Origin: Vitrella brassicaformis
Taxonomy: Eukaryota; Sar; Vitrellaceae
Reading direction: 5' to 3'
Assembly (NCBI GenBank): GCA_001179505.1
Contig: CDMY01000234.1
Span: 107,925 to 155,506 of the forward strand
Length of the DNA stretch: 47,582 nt
The notes beneath the pieces were generated by a model. It was given only the letters and a program-made list of their open reading frames with translations. It did not search any database and was not told the origin of the DNA. Positions within the stretch are counted from its first letter, which is position 1. Each line of letters begins with the position of its first letter. The position numbers and the translations under genes are program-made. Below, one piece after another: positions 22,416 to 37,560 of this stretch.

Positions 22416-24658
22416 AATAACCACAAACACCACACGCCGCCCTCAATCACAGACACCGCACCGCAGACACACCAAAGCGGCAGCCGCCGCCCAAAGCGCC
22501 ACCCACACACTCAGATGGTCACTCGACAGGCGACAGGCGTCGAGCAGCGGGCGGCTTGACAGATGAGATGAGACGCTGATTTGATGTCGCAGCAGCAGCG
22601 GATTTCAGCGTGTGCTGACGTCGCAGCGATGCTTTCACCACTCGCCCCGGCCGGCTGCGCACACACGTCGGCACACTGTAAGGTCTCCCTCTCTCTGTGC
22701 TTTGCTTGTGGCTTGGCGTCAGTCAGCTGATCTGCGGGAGCTGTCTAGTCACATTCCACTTCGGCACACACTGCAGGCCTGAAAGAACCCCGCTGGCGTC
22801 TCTGCTGACTGCCCTGCTGCCGTCAGTCAGGTCTTCCGGTGTGGCGGTGAGAGATGCCGCCCCGATCTCGCTGGCCGCAGACGCTGTGGGCCAGATCTTT
22901 ACTGCTGCCGTGCACTGCGTTGCCCTGACAACCGCAACGCTCCTTATTTGCCGTGGCGCCCACCAAACTGCGAGCTTGCAATATTCTGCGAGCTGTGGGA
23001 AGATACGAAGTGATTTTCGTTGATGGGACGGACTCTTGATTGCAGACAGACGAAATGGTCTTAGTAGGACGCTCGCTCATTACCAACAATTACCACACAA
23101 CGAACGAATGAATGAGATCACTGAGTGTCACCACCATCCAGAACCAAACGCACGGACCGCAGACACGACTCACCTGTCTGTCTGTGTCTGTCTGTCACTC
23201 TCACACGACACCCAGACAGGCAGGCAGACAGTCAGACAGGCATGGTGCTTGAAATGGCAAGGTACGGCGGATGGGCTGGTGGCAGGTGGGTGGGGTGAGG
23301 TGGGTCGGTACGTATACAACAACGGCGAGGGGGGAGGACGGGATCAACACTGGCCATGAACGAATGTCACACTGACACACGCAGGCAGGGCAGACCAGAC
23401 CAGACCAGCAACCAATCGGGCACGCTGGCAGGCAGCCAGGCAGGCACTGTGTCGTGGTATGCTATGTATGCCTGTCTGTATGTATGTCTGTCTGCCTGTG
23501 TGTGTACCGCATCCATGGTGTAATGGTGTCTGTCTGTTGGTGCCCTTCAAAAAGTGAGGAACGTACGCACCGCACCGCACCGCACCCTGGCTGGCTAGCT
23601 GGTCTTGCGTAGTGCACTTAAAGGAATGAGTGGATGGATGGATGGATGGATGGGCACACACACACACGCACGCGACAGACGCGACAGACACCAATTGGCC
23701 GCCCACTCCAGTCACTCATTCATTAGTGGATCATCCACACACACATACATACAAGTGCCGCAGCAGATAGCGCCCCCGTGCCGAAGGGAGAGTGAAGAGG
23801 CACAAAAATCGCCACGCAGCACCCAGGCAACAAACTCTCACTCGACCTCATCCCCCCCACCCCACCCCACCCCACCTCTGCCTTCATCCATCTTGTTGTC
23901 ATTTTTACGTGTGTGTGTCGGTGTGTGTATTGTCTGTGTGAGAGTCTGGAGCAATGAGCAGGCACAAGCACGGCACCCGGCCGGCACACAGCACTGTCTC
24001 CCTCCCTCCGTCCCTCCCTCGCACCGCACCGCAAAAGTAAGCGAGCGGGCGTCTTCACACCACCAGCAGATGAAGCAAGCGACCACACACCACACCACAC
24101 CAAACCACACCACAGCCCCCGCTATCACGCCATCACGCCGACGCCCACGCACATCCATCCATCCATGCATCCATTCGGCCACGGCACATAATCGACTGGT
24201 CGATCCTTCCTGTCGTCCTTGCTGTCTTCATTGGTTCATTCCTTCCTGTACTCACTCAGTCACTCACTGCTGTACGTCAGTCAGTCCGATAGGTGGCTGG
24301 CTATGTTATCGACAAAAAACGCAGAAGCCTCATCTCACTCACTCACAGACACACAGACAGATAGATAGGAACCTCAGCTCTCCTTCCTTCCTCGCTGAGC
24401 TGAGCTGACCTGACTGACCTGAGCTATATATAGGTGATAAACGAATTAGACACATACATACACACAACATCACAGGCCATGCGACACCCCCCAACCTTCC
24501 CCACCCCACCCACATCCCTCCCTCATCCCCTCTTCACTGTTGCCCTCTCGCTCCATCCACCATTCATCCATTCATCCAGTCATTCAATCAATCAGGAGCC
24601 ATCCCTCCCTCCCTCCCTGTCACTCGTCTGTCTAGCTGTCGGGCTGTCATAAAGGTCA

Positions 24659-24692
24659 GCCCGCCCCGCCCCGCCCCGCCCCGCCCCGCCCG
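24659..24692. repeat. (CCCCG)n minisatellite
   Basis: About six perfect pentamers of CCCCG lie on the plus strand between a TCAGC and a CGCGCGA segment. It is G-rich on the minus strand, so it could form quadruplexes. Confidence 0.85.
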
Positions 24693-27037
24693 CCGCGCGA
24701 ATGAATCAGACAGACATTCAAGAGAAGAAAAGGCCAACCAGCATCGACAGGCAAGCAGACAGCCGAGGCGAGATGAATGAATGAATGAATGCATCACCAC
24801 GAAGACAGACACGAAGAAAGGAAGGCGCACACACACAAGAGGGCATGCACACGAGAGAGCAGAGGAGTCATGTCATGTAGCAAGGCAAAGCAAGGCAAGG
24901 TAGAGTGAGTCAGTGAGTCATTGAGCCGGCAAGTGGTTGTCGTCTCAATCAACGTATCAATGAATGTCTCTCCGTCATGCGTCCGTCAGGTCTGCATCCA
25001 TCGCCGGAGGATAACAAATACACCACACAAGACTCATTCATTCAAGCAGCCAGCCAGCCAGCCACTCACCTTCCTGCCGTCTGCCGGTCTGTCTGTCAAT
25101 GCATTCAGTGAAAGGCGGGCGGACAATCGCCCCCACGCAGCGCAGGTGCGCACACATAAATCCTCCCACCCGCCCTCACAGCCCCATAGTCAGTCAGAAC
25201 CCTTGGCACACACCTACACGAGGGACGATCGTTCGTTCGTCCTTCCCCCTCCTTCCCCCCCTTTGTGTCTGTCTCTTCCTTCCCGCGCCCAGCCAGGCAG
25301 GCAGGCAGACAGGCAGACAAACAGGCGGGCAGGCGGGCACAATGCGGGAGATGATGAGCATGGACCACCATGTGCAGCAGTGCAAGGAGTGGAGTGGATG
25401 CGGGTGAAGGAGATAGAGAGCGCAGCGCCCTCCTGCGTCGCTTTTGCACGTGCCGAGAGCGCTGCCCCCCCGTCCCCCGCATCTCCACACACCCAGGCAT
25501 GCACGCCATGCATGCCATGCTGTTCAATAATGAATGCCGTTCGTCTCACCACACACCGTACCGTAGACCACACAGTGCCGCCCCCGGCCCCCCAGCCCTT
25601 CCTCCCGCACGTCGACCGACCGCTGTGTGTATGTCGATCGACGTGTTGTCGACAGATGGATGGATGGATGGATGGCCTGTCAGCCTGCCTGCCTGACTGC
25701 CTGAAAGTCTATCTACGCAGGGCAGGCCAGGCCAGGAGAGGCCGGACAGGCCATTGTGTCTGGAGGGATACACACAGGACGGCACACACCACCAGGGAGA
25801 CACACAGACGGTAAGAAAGCCATGCCAGACGGCGAGACAGACAGACAGACAGACAGATAGACAGACGGACAGGTTAGCGGAGAAGGGTGAAAAACAGCCT
25901 CACATCAATCAGGTTGGCAGCTACCACAGGGCAGAGCAGAGCAGAGCAGTCAGTACACGCACACACACACACACGCACGCACGCACGACGCCCACACAGC
26001 ACCCCCACTCCCCAACCTCCCCCCCTCCCCACCTGCACAGGCGTATCAAAGTCAATCAACCGAGGAAAGCCATTCGATCAGCCATTCAGCCATTCGACAA
26101 GTAAGTCCTCCTCCTGTGCGCCCGCACCTAAAGGCCCGTGCAGCAGCAGAAGGGAAACACAACACAACACACACACAACACAGACATGCACAGTTACCTA
26201 CCTAAGTGCCTATCGATGAGGCGGTATGGTTGCTCTGGGTGGGTGGCTGGGTTGGTGGGGCCACAGCCACGGATCTCTCGTCAGCGAGAGCGGGTCAGTC
26301 AGTCAATCAAAACCACCACACGAACAACACGAATAACACGCACTCAGACGATAGACAGACAGAGAAAGAGAGAAAAAGACAACAGCGGCCGTCGATCAAA
26401 TGAGTGAGTGAGTGGGTGGGTGAGTGGATGGATGGTGGGATGGGTGGTGGGATGGGTGTGTCGAGGCGAGAATGGAACCAAAAGCGTATGTATGTATGGG
26501 TGTGTTTGTGTGAGTGGTGTGGATGACACACACACGTGTGGTGTGCTGTGGTGCACTCATTAAGCCTAATCGTCTCAGAGCACCGCAAAAAGCGCTGTGA
26601 GCGAAATATATGGGAGAGAGAGTGGGAGAGAGCGATGCGGTGGGTATTAAGCACTGCGATGGAGCGATTGGGTGTGGGTGTGGTGGGCTGTGGAGACACA
26701 CATACACACACACACACATGCACATGGACATGCACACGACCACACGACACGATGTGATTCGATGAACAGGTGGCTGCTCTGCTCTGCGCTGCGCTGCTCT
26801 GCTCTCTCTGAGCAAGTCAGTCGGTGTGTGTGTGTTGGGTAGGTCGGCAGGAAGCTAGGTACGTATGTAGGTATGCAGTCGGACGGAGGGAGGCACAAAC
26901 CCTCCCTCCCTCCCTCATCGCTGCTCTCGTCTCACTCGCAAGAGCATCTCTACCCAACACACACACACACGCCGTATGTATAAGTACCGACAGACAGACA
27001 GACAGAAAGACCCTCGTTCGCCCAATCCCCCCCCCCC

Positions 27038-27337
27038 NNNNNNNNNNNNNNNNNNNNNNNNNNNNNNNNNNNNNNNNNNNNNNNNNNNNNNNNNNNNNNN
27101 NNNNNNNNNNNNNNNNNNNNNNNNNNNNNNNNNNNNNNNNNNNNNNNNNNNNNNNNNNNNNNNNNNNNNNNNNNNNNNNNNNNNNNNNNNNNNNNNNNNN
27201 NNNNNNNNNNNNNNNNNNNNNNNNNNNNNNNNNNNNNNNNNNNNNNNNNNNNNNNNNNNNNNNNNNNNNNNNNNNNNNNNNNNNNNNNNNNNNNNNNNNN
27301 NNNNNNNNNNNNNNNNNNNNNNNNNNNNNNNNNNNNN
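27038..27337. other. assembly gap (300 N)
   Basis: Exactly 300 N follow a run of ten C. The real length is unknown. Open frames drawn across it are meaningless. Confidence 0.99.
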
Positions 27338-27528
27338 TCCCCAGCTCAAGAGGCAACACATCCTCCCTCCCTCCCTCCCTCCCTCCCGTAGGCACAGACA
27401 GACAACGCAACGAGGCAACCGAATAAAAAAGCGGCTCGGCTGCCCGATTGGTCGCCCGCTCGCATGCAACCCCCAATCCAGCCCTTGATTGATTTCATCC
27501 TCAGTCAGTCGCTCGATCACTCAGTCAC

Positions 27529-29998
27529 TCACACAGCGCTTAGAAAATCGCTCCACCCCTCGACCCCCTTGCGCGCCGCGTAGAGCAGCGCGTCGCACCC
27601 CCGAATCTGCTCCTCCAGGGCCGTCAGCACGTCCGCATCCACAGTCGGCCCCACAGTGACGTTCTTCAGGCCACCCGACCCGCTCTCCACCGAGCTGCTG
27701 CTCAGCGTCGAAGACGTGTCGCTCAGCAGCTTGGTGTCCTCCTGCGGCCCCTTGCCGCTGCTGATGCTGATGCTGCTGATGGTGTCCTTCTGGTGGGTGT
27801 GGGTGTGGGTGTGGACGAGGCCCATGTAGCTGAAGCCGCCCCCGCCTCTGTTGCTGTGCTGTGGCGTGTGTCGCGGGCGGAGCGACGGTGAGTCGGGTGG
27901 CTGAAGGAGAGAGGGCGGGGTGGGCGGCTCTGGTGGGCCTGGCGGGGAGGGCAGCACACGATGTGTGGGGGGCACGAATGTTGGGTGCAGGGTCGATCTG
28001 TCGCCCTCAAAACCTGCACACACAATCAGACAATCAGATGGATGGATGGATGGCAAACAGGGGAGGGAGGGGCCATGTGCTGTGCTGCTGGGTGTGGTGT
28101 GTATGTTTGTGTGCGTGTGTACCGACCGAGTCTTGATGTTTCTGAGAGTGTGGCGTTGGCCTGAAGCTCCTCTCGTGTGATCTCCTGCAGCCGCAGCCGA
28201 ATGCTGCGCGCCTTCTGCATGGACGATTGCAGGTCACGCGCACGCCGCTCACGGTCCAACAACTCGTCAATCGGCTGAGGACACACATACACACAAACAC
28301 ACACAGAAAGAGATGGGGCAATGTGTGGACTCACTCAGTGTGTGAGTGCGGGAGCTTCCCCACTCACCGTTGACCGCTTGCTCTTCTTGCCCTTTCCCTC
28401 GCCGTCCTTTTTTCTGCTGCCCCCGTCAGAGTCCCCCAGCATAGGCAAAGTGCCGCCACCTCCGGCCGCTGCCGCTCCCTCCCCCTTGCCGCCCTGCTCG
28501 CTGGCCCACGAGGCCACGAGCTCCCTCATGCTGCGGGTGATGCCCTGCCGCACCTGCCGGCGCATCGAGATGCTCTCGGCGCTGGGCGGGGCGGGCGGCA
28601 GCAAGGCGTCTTTTGACGATGAGTGGGAGATGAGCCCGGCCGACCACTCGTCGGATGGGCAGTAGCTGATGGAGATGACCGATGAGGGCGAGGGGGGGCA
28701 AAGGGAGGCCACGGGGGTCGTCACGCCCTGCTCTGGCGGTGTGCCGTGGGTCAAGGGGTGGGGGGTGTCTTCCCCGCCGCCACTCACACTGGCGAGGTTG
28801 GGCGCCGTCCGCTGGGAGCGCAGCGCCGCCTTCTTGTTGCTGCTGCTGCTGCTGCCCAGCATGTTCATGTCGGAGAGGCTCTCGACGGTGCTGCCGCTGC
28901 TGACGAGCCGCCGCAGTGTCGTGTCCCCACTGCGCCTGGTGCTGCCGGAGCTGTCCTTCTCTTTCTGCGATTGCGATTGGTGAAGGCGGAAGTAGGGCGA
29001 GTGGCTGTGGTAGCGCAGCAGCTCCTCGCGCGCCTTGAGCTTGGCGCGTTTGTCCTCAAGGTAGCGCCGCTGGTAGTGGCCGATGACCTTGAGGTTCTTG
29101 CACAGCGACTTGTGCAGCGCCTGGGACACCTGCACGCCCACACGGCTGTCCCACGAGGGCTGCGACGCCACCGCGCCCGCCTGGCCCGGCTCGATAAGAG
29201 GCGGCTCGTTGACCGGAGAAGCGCACTGGCGGCGCTTCTCCCTCCAGCACACGGCTGTCAGCTCGAGAGTGGGGTCGACCCCACTCACCGTGTAGGTCCG
29301 CTGCGATCTCCGCTCGAAGAGGACGGCTGACGAGGTGGGTGGGGAGGGGAGGGGTGTGTCGTCAGATGACGGGAGGGGGTGGTCGGGGGCCGACTTGACA
29401 GTGTCCTGGCTGAGCAGGAGCATGTCGTCGTCAGTGCATGAGGGCATGCGATGGAGGTCGGCGAGCGGCGAGATGGACACGTCGGCATCGCTCTCGGCGG
29501 CGCTCTCCAGCCCGTGTGGGGGGCGGTGTGACTGCGAGGGCGAGGTGGGTCTCCGCCGCAGCCATGACAGCAGGAAGGGGAACACCTTCTTGCGATTCCG
29601 CTTCTTGCGCCGATTCGCAGGCAGCGGATAGCCGTCATGGTGGTGGTGGCTCGAGGAATCGGCCCGTGGAAAGGGCAGACACGCAGCAATTCTGACCATA
29701 CACCCACACCCACACACACAAGCAGTCAGTGAGTGAGATGGCGGGTTAGGCAACCTTGCTTCTCTGCCCTGGTGTCCCTCGCTGACCTGAATGGCGGAGG
29801 TGCCTGGCTTGCGCTTGCCGTCGACACCTCACTGGCGTAGTCGTGCGTGGTGGCTAACGAGCCCGACGCCGTCGATGCTGTCGAGGTGCGTTGGGTGAGT
29901 CTGTCGAAGTGTTTGCCCAGGTCGGCATCATGATAGGGCGGGCAGTGGCAGTAGGACGGCGAGACACCGGACTGCTGAACGAAGCGGAACGAGTCCAT
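27529..29998 (-). CDS. unrecognised Ser/Pro-rich protein (722 aa)
   Basis: Four exons from 29998 down: 29787-29998, 28368-29691, 28127-28274 and 27529-28013 (2169 nt), all with GT-AG introns of 93-113 nt. I recognise no domain. Visible features in order are a Ser/Thr/Ala-rich N-terminus, a basic patch (RRKKRNRKKVF) next to the first splice, a helical basic stretch around SKSLCKNLKV to KAREELLRYHS that may be the most structured part, long Ser- and Pro-rich segments, a second helical, charged segment (IDELLDRERRARDLQ to EITREELQ, about residues 513-555) that could form a coiled coil, and a closing helix (ADVLTALEEQIRGCDALLYAA). No signal peptide or membrane span is seen. Its ATG lies 343 bp from the divergent D-lactate dehydrogenase start. 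Confidence 0.75.
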
Positions 29999-30341
29999 GC
30001 CGGACAGCTAGAGCAGCGGCCCTGCTGCCGCCGGAGGTGGCGGAGCGGAAGTAGAGAGATCCAGGGTGCAGCGGCTGCGATAGAGGCTGCGATGGTGCGA
30101 TAGATCAGCAGGGCTAGGCTTTGTCAAGCCGCTTGAGAGATGCGAGCCTACTAAGAAGTGTAGCTCGCAGTGGGAGAGGGGAGAAAGAAGAGGAAAGAGG
30201 AGGAAGGAGGAGCCCTCCTGAGCATCGCGTCAGGAGCTACTTATCCACCAAAATCCGCCAGGCGTTCGGTGCCTCCCCAATCTCTCTCCCCTCAGCCCCA
30301 TCACTGCAGCCCGGCTCCTTCAATTGGCTCCTTCCGGCAAG
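29999..30341. promoter_or_regulatory. divergent upstream region between the 722-aa gene and D-LDH 1
   Basis: The last 60 bp or so (about 30280-30341) contain CTCTCCCCTCAGCCCCATC followed by ACTGCAGCC(C)GGCTCCTT. This also sits before the L-LDH gene (32490-32540) and directly before D-LDH 2 (35351-35387). It is likely core promoter or 5' UTR shared by duplication. Confidence 0.55.
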
Positions 30342-32216
30342 ATGTCTTCCACATCCACATGCAAGGTGGCCGTCTTTTCTGCCAAAGGTCAGCCAGCCTT
30401 CGCCTCCTCGTGTTTGGCAGTCACGCCTGAGGCTCCCCTTTCTCTCGATCAATCGCCACCTTTCTGCTCTCCATGTCTGTTGCCAGTCTACGACAGGGCG
30501 TCGTTGACGCAGCAGCTGAGCCTCCTCGGCCACAACATCGAGTTCACCTTCCTCGAACCACGCCTCACGCCCGTCAGCCTGACCATCCAACCATATGTGG
30601 GGGCCGGGCACAAACGACGCTTTCGGCTATGTCTTTTCAGGCCACTGTGAGTCTTGCGAAGGGGTTCAGTGTGGTCTGTGCGTTCATCAATGACGTCATC
30701 AACGAGGAGGTGCTCAAAGAGCTGGACAAGCTGGGAATCCGTCAGGTGGCCCTCAGATGTGCCGGCTTCAACAACGTCGACTGTATGCGTAGCGCAGCAC
30801 TGACATCCACTGACTCAAGGCGATGTCTCTCTGCCTCTCTCTCTCTCTCTCTGTGTCTGTGTGTGTCTATGTCCAGTGGTAGCGGCTGAGAAGTGGAAGA
30901 TAACAGTGTGTCGAGTGCCGGCCTACTCGCCCTACGCCGTGGCCGAGCACGCCGTCGGACTCGTAGGCATATCACTTTGCAAACGCAGTGGTCACATTTT
31001 GACAGTCTCGGTCTGCTCTTACAGATGATTTGCCTCAACAGAAATCTCCACAGAGCATTTTCCCGTAAGCCCCCCAAGCGGAACACAATACTGCACGGAT
31101 GCCTATCTCTCTCTCCCTCTCTGTGTGTGTCTGTGTGTCTCTGTGTGATGTTTCAAAGGTGTCCGTGACGGCAACTTCTCGATCAACGGTCTGCTGGGGA
31201 TGGATTTCCACGGCAAGACGTTCGGCTTCCTCGGGACGGGCAGGATCGGATTCCTCACCGCCCGTATCTGCAGCGGATTCGGATGCAACATACTCGGTAC
31301 ACACGCAATGCAGCCCAGCAGTGGGTCCATCCGCCAATGGGTGTGTGTGTGTGTGTGTGCAGGGTGTGATCCGTATAAGAATGCCGACTTTGAGAAGCTG
31401 GGCGGCAAGTACGTCGAGATGGACGAGCTGCTGGCGACGTCGGACATTATTTCGCTGCACTGCCCCCTCACGCCCGAGAGTCACCATCTGATCAACGAAA
31501 AGACCATTGCCAAAATGAAACCAGGGGCCGTCATCGTCAATACGTCACGAGGTACGTCCCAGAAAGACACATAGAGACACAAAGACACGTACACATCGAG
31601 GCGATATACCGCTTTCTGTCTTGGTCGCTCTTTCAGGCCCCCTGATCCACAGCAGAGACATGATCGAAGGACTGAAGTCGGGAAAGGTGCTCTCTTTTTT
31701 AGATTCAATTCGACGTGTCTCGATGTCTTCATGCCTCCTCTCTGTGTGTCTGGATAGGTCGGCGGTTTGGCGATTGATGTCTACGAGGACGAGGAGGAGA
31801 TATTCTTCGAAGATCTGTCCAGCGAGGTGCTCCAGGACGACACCATTGCCCGGCTTCTCACGTTTCCCAACGTCATGATCACTGCGCACCAGGTGGGTGG
31901 TTGCAGGCAGGAATCCTTTACCACACACACAAAGACACAGAGACACCGAGGGCAAATCTGTCTGTCTGCCTGTCTCTGTCTGTCTGTCTGTCTGTGCGCG
32001 TAGGCATTCTTCACCAAGGAGGCTCTGGAGGCGATAGCCAAGGTGACGATCGGCAACATCGCCTCGTTCGACGGCCAGACGAGCGACGACTCGTGGAAGC
32101 AGAACCAGGTCAAGAACCAGACGCACCGCCGACCCTCAAAGGAATCAATCGACGTGAAAGAGACAAAGATGGGCCATGCACGGCCACCCAGTTCACCTTG
32201 CGTTGTACTGCGCTGA
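30342..32216 (+). CDS. D-lactate dehydrogenase, copy 1 (374 aa)
   Basis: Ten exons: 30342-30387, 30487-30572, 30641-30782, 30877-30962, 31025-31064, 31159-31296, 31363-31551, 31637-31686, 31758-31892 and 32004-32216 (1125 nt). The protein matches NAD-dependent D-lactate dehydrogenases of the bacterial LdhA type, which reduce pyruvate to D-lactate. Landmarks are [25 protein letters not shown], the Rossmann motif GTGRIG (about 159-164), [13 protein letters not shown], the catalytic Arg in VNTSRG, the catalytic Glu region in [13 protein letters not shown] and the catalytic His in TAHQAFFT. The start ATG at 30342 aligns with copy 2. No clear signal peptide is present, so it is probably cytosolic. 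It is one of three lactate dehydrogenase genes in a row. The C-terminal tail beyond the fold differs from copy 2. Confidence 0.95.
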
Positions 32217-32588
32217 TATGGTCTGCTCTGATCCGGGCTATACTGAGTAGCAGTACAGTCTATGCTCATCGATGGATGGCACTAAGTGCTTTGTGCCTAA
32301 GACTCTGATTGGACGGGCAGTGCGGACGAGCAAGAGACTGTGTGCTTTGTGGCCAAAGGCCTTTGACGACTGAGGAATCCGATGTTGTCAAGCCTGCATC
32401 GCGAAACCGCCCTGAAAGCAAGCCAAAGCGGAAGTCCCTTAAATATCGAGTTCGGGCGTCGACCCTCAAAGTCAGTGAGTGGCCCCAGTCTCTCCCCTCA
32501 GCCCCATCCTAGGCCCCATCACTGCAGCCGGCTCCTTGGGGCAGTTGTTTGAGTCGCCATAGGGTCAGGTTGCTCGAGTTCGCCCACC
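32217..32588 (+). promoter_or_regulatory. spacer with the duplicated LDH-cluster promoter block
   Basis: From about 32275 (GATGGCACTAAGTGCTTTGT) to 32540 the sequence matches 35094-35390 upstream of D-LDH 2. It includes CTCTGATTGGACGGG (with a CCAAT box on the other strand), AAACCGCCCTGAAAGCAAGC and TGGCCCCAGTCTCT. The L-LDH ATG follows about 50 bp later in a good context (CACCATGG). Confidence 0.65.
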
Positions 32589-34983
<2,395 letters not shown>

Positions 34984-35394
34984 AGGCCCGTGGAGACTGT
35001 ATTACGGTCATCCCAACCATACGACACGGCTTAGTCGTAGTCACCCCTTTCTTTCGCGCCTGATGAATGGCTGATCGAATTTTGCGGCATGATCGATGGC
35101 ACTAAGTGCTTTGTGCTCAGTAAGACTCTGATTGGACGGGTAGGGGGGGGGGGCAAGAGACTGTGTGCTTTAGGGGAAGGCGTGACCGACTCGGAGCGGA
35201 GCAGGGCCATGGGCGAGCTAGTTGTCAAGCTTGCAAACCGCCCTGAAAGCAAGCCAAAGTAGGAAGCCCCATTAAAATCGACTTCGGGGCGTCGCGGGCA
35301 AGTGAATCGCCTCGTCACATAGTAGGTAGTAGTGCCGAGTGGCCCCAGTCTCTCTCCCCTCAGCCCCATCACTGCAGCCGGTTCCTCGGGCAAG
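34984..35394 (+). promoter_or_regulatory. spacer with the LDH-cluster promoter block, upstream of D-LDH 2
   Basis: Positions 35094-35390 repeat the block seen at 32275-32540, with small indels such as a G run at 35143-35152. The shared CTCTCCCCTCAGCCCCATC and ACTGCAGCCGG elements lie within 45 bp of the D-LDH 2 ATG. Confidence 0.65.
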
Positions 35395-37239
35395 ATGTCT
35401 TCGGCCACATCGACTTGCAAGGTGGCCGTCTTTTCTGCCAAAGGTGGACCTTGCCTCCCCTCACCTCACCTTCCCTCGAAGTTCTCACTTACCCAATGAT
35501 CCGACTGTCCCCCATCTCTGACTTAACGTCTTTCTGCTCTCTACTGTTGCAGCGTATGACAATGCGTCGTTCACTCAGCAACTGAGCCTCCTCGGCCACA
35601 AGATCGAATTGGAGTTCTTCGAACCACGCCTCACGCCCGTCAGCCACACCAATGGATCGAGGGAACACAGACAAACAAGCAGGTGTGTCCGTATCTGTGT
35701 GTGTGTGCAGGCCACTGTAGGTCTTGCGAAGGGCTTCAATGTGGTGTGTGTTTTCATCAACGACACGGTCAATGAGGAGGTGCTCAAAGAGCTGGACAAG
35801 CTGGGAATCCGTCAGGTGGCCCTCAGATGTGCCGGCTTCAACAACGTCGACTGTACGCACAATCTGCACAGCATCGCTGAGGCACTCGCTGACTCAAGGC
35901 GATGTCTCTCTTGTTGCCTCTCTCTATATTGTGTGTCCAGTGGTAGCGGCTGAGAAGTGGAAGATAACAGTGTGTCGAGTGCCGGCCTACTCGCCCTACG
36001 CCGTGGCCGAGCACGCCGTCGGACTCGTAGGCATATCACTTTGCAAACGCAGTGGTCACATTTTGACAGTCTCGGTCTGCTCTTACAGATGATTTGCCTC
36101 AACAGAAATCTCCACAGAGCATTTTCCCGTAAGCCCCCCAAGCGGAACACAATACTTCGCGGACCCTCTCCCTTACTGTGTGTATGCCTGTGTGTCCCTG
36201 TGTGATGCCTTTAAGGTGTCCGTGATGGCAACTTCTCGATCAACGGTCTGCTGGGGATGGATTTCCACGGCAAGACGTTCGGCTTCATCGGGACGGGCAA
36301 AATCGGGTTCCTCACCGCCCGCATCTGCAGCGGATTCGGATGCACCATACTCGGTACACACGCAATGCAGCCCAGCAGTGGGTCCATCCGCCAATATGTG
36401 TGTGTGTGTGTGGGTGTGTGCAGGGTGTGATCCGTACAAGAATGCCGACTTTGAGAAGCTGGGCGGCAAGTACGTCGAGATGGACGAGCTGCTGGCGACG
36501 TCGGACGTTATCTCACTGCACTGCCCCCTCACGCCCGAGAGTCACCATTTGATCAACGAAAAGACCATTGCCAAACTGAAACCAGGGGCCGTCATCGTCA
36601 ATACGTCACGAGGTGCGGCAGACAAATCCACATGGAAAAAGACAGACCGACAGCTTTGTTGTCCTTCCTTGTTCGCTATATCAGGTCCCCTGATCCACAG
36701 CAAAGACATTATCAAAGGACTCAAGTCGGGAAAGGTCCGCTGCGTGTGGATTCTCTCAGACGTGTCTCACTTAGCCCATGTCTCTGTCACTCCCCTCTCT
36801 CTGTGTGTAGGTCGGCGGTTTGGCGATTGACGTGTACGAGGACGAGGCGGACATTTTCTTCGAAGATCTGTCCAGCGAGGTGCTCCAGGACGACACCATT
36901 GCCCGGCTGCTCACATTTCCCAACGTCATGATCACTGCGCACCAGGTGGGTGTCACTGACTGCAGACCAGAACCCCTTGCCATACACACAGAGACACAGA
37001 GACACCGACGGCAAGTCTGTCTGCCTGTTTGTGTGTGCGCGTAGGCATTCTTCACCAAGGAGGCTCTTGAGGCGATAGCCAAGGTGACGATCGGCAACAT
37101 CGCCTCGTTCGACGGCCAGACGAGCGACGATTCGTGGAAGCAGAACCAGGTCAAGAACCAGACGCACCGCCGACCCTCAAAGGGGGCCATCGACCCCAAG
37201 GAAACACACATGGGCCATGCACAGCCCGCCGCTAAGTGA
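35395..37239 (+). CDS. D-lactate dehydrogenase, copy 2 (369 aa)
   Basis: Ten exons in the same positions and phases as copy 1: 35395-35443, 35553-35638, 35711-35852, 35941-36026, 36089-36128, 36216-36353, 36424-36612, 36685-36734, 36811-36945 and 37045-37239 (1110 nt). All D-LDH landmarks are kept: [25 protein letters not shown] and TAHQAFFT. Exons 3-7 are nearly identical to copy 1, and the intron at 36027-36088 appears identical to its partner at 30963-31024, which points to a recent duplication or gene conversion. The first introns and the C-terminal tail differ. It should make D-lactate from pyruvate, probably in the cytosol. Confidence 0.95.
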
Positions 37240-37523
37240 GCTGTAGAGTCAAGTAGTAGACTGCACTATACACGTACTTACTGCACTGGACTGAATGCGT
37301 CTGCAAAAGGCGGACTTTGATTCATTAGTGCACACAGACACGAATTCCTTGATTAGATGCGCACATTCAGACACGTGGGGATGGAGGGTTGGGTGAGAGG
37401 GGGTTTTTGCTGTGTTGGGGGATTTTGATGCTTGGGGGGGTCGATGATGATGAAGGGACGTGCAGAAAGGCCGTGGTAATGTTTGCACAGTAATTTCTGT
37501 GGTCATTACATGGGGAGGGGGAG

Positions 37524-37560
<37 letters not shown>

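Larger units (their letters stand above)
22416..27528. other. long gene-free stretch with simple repeats and an assembly gap
   Basis: The first few hundred bases probably hold the 5' region of the KH gene. Short open frames at 22697-23023 (+) and 22823-23089 (-) overlap each other and match nothing I know. From about 23100 the sequence is mainly (TCCC)n, (CATC)n, (GACA)n, (GCAG)n, (CACA)n and a (CCCCG)n run at 24659-24692. No exon chain is supported on either strand. Confidence 0.6.

Noticed and set aside
22697-23089. Overlapping open frames upstream of the KH gene
   Set aside because: Both strands are open over the same stretch, with no motif and no compatible splice sites.
26824-27520. Open frames spanning the N gap
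   Set aside because: The middle is unknown sequence, and the ends are simple repeats.
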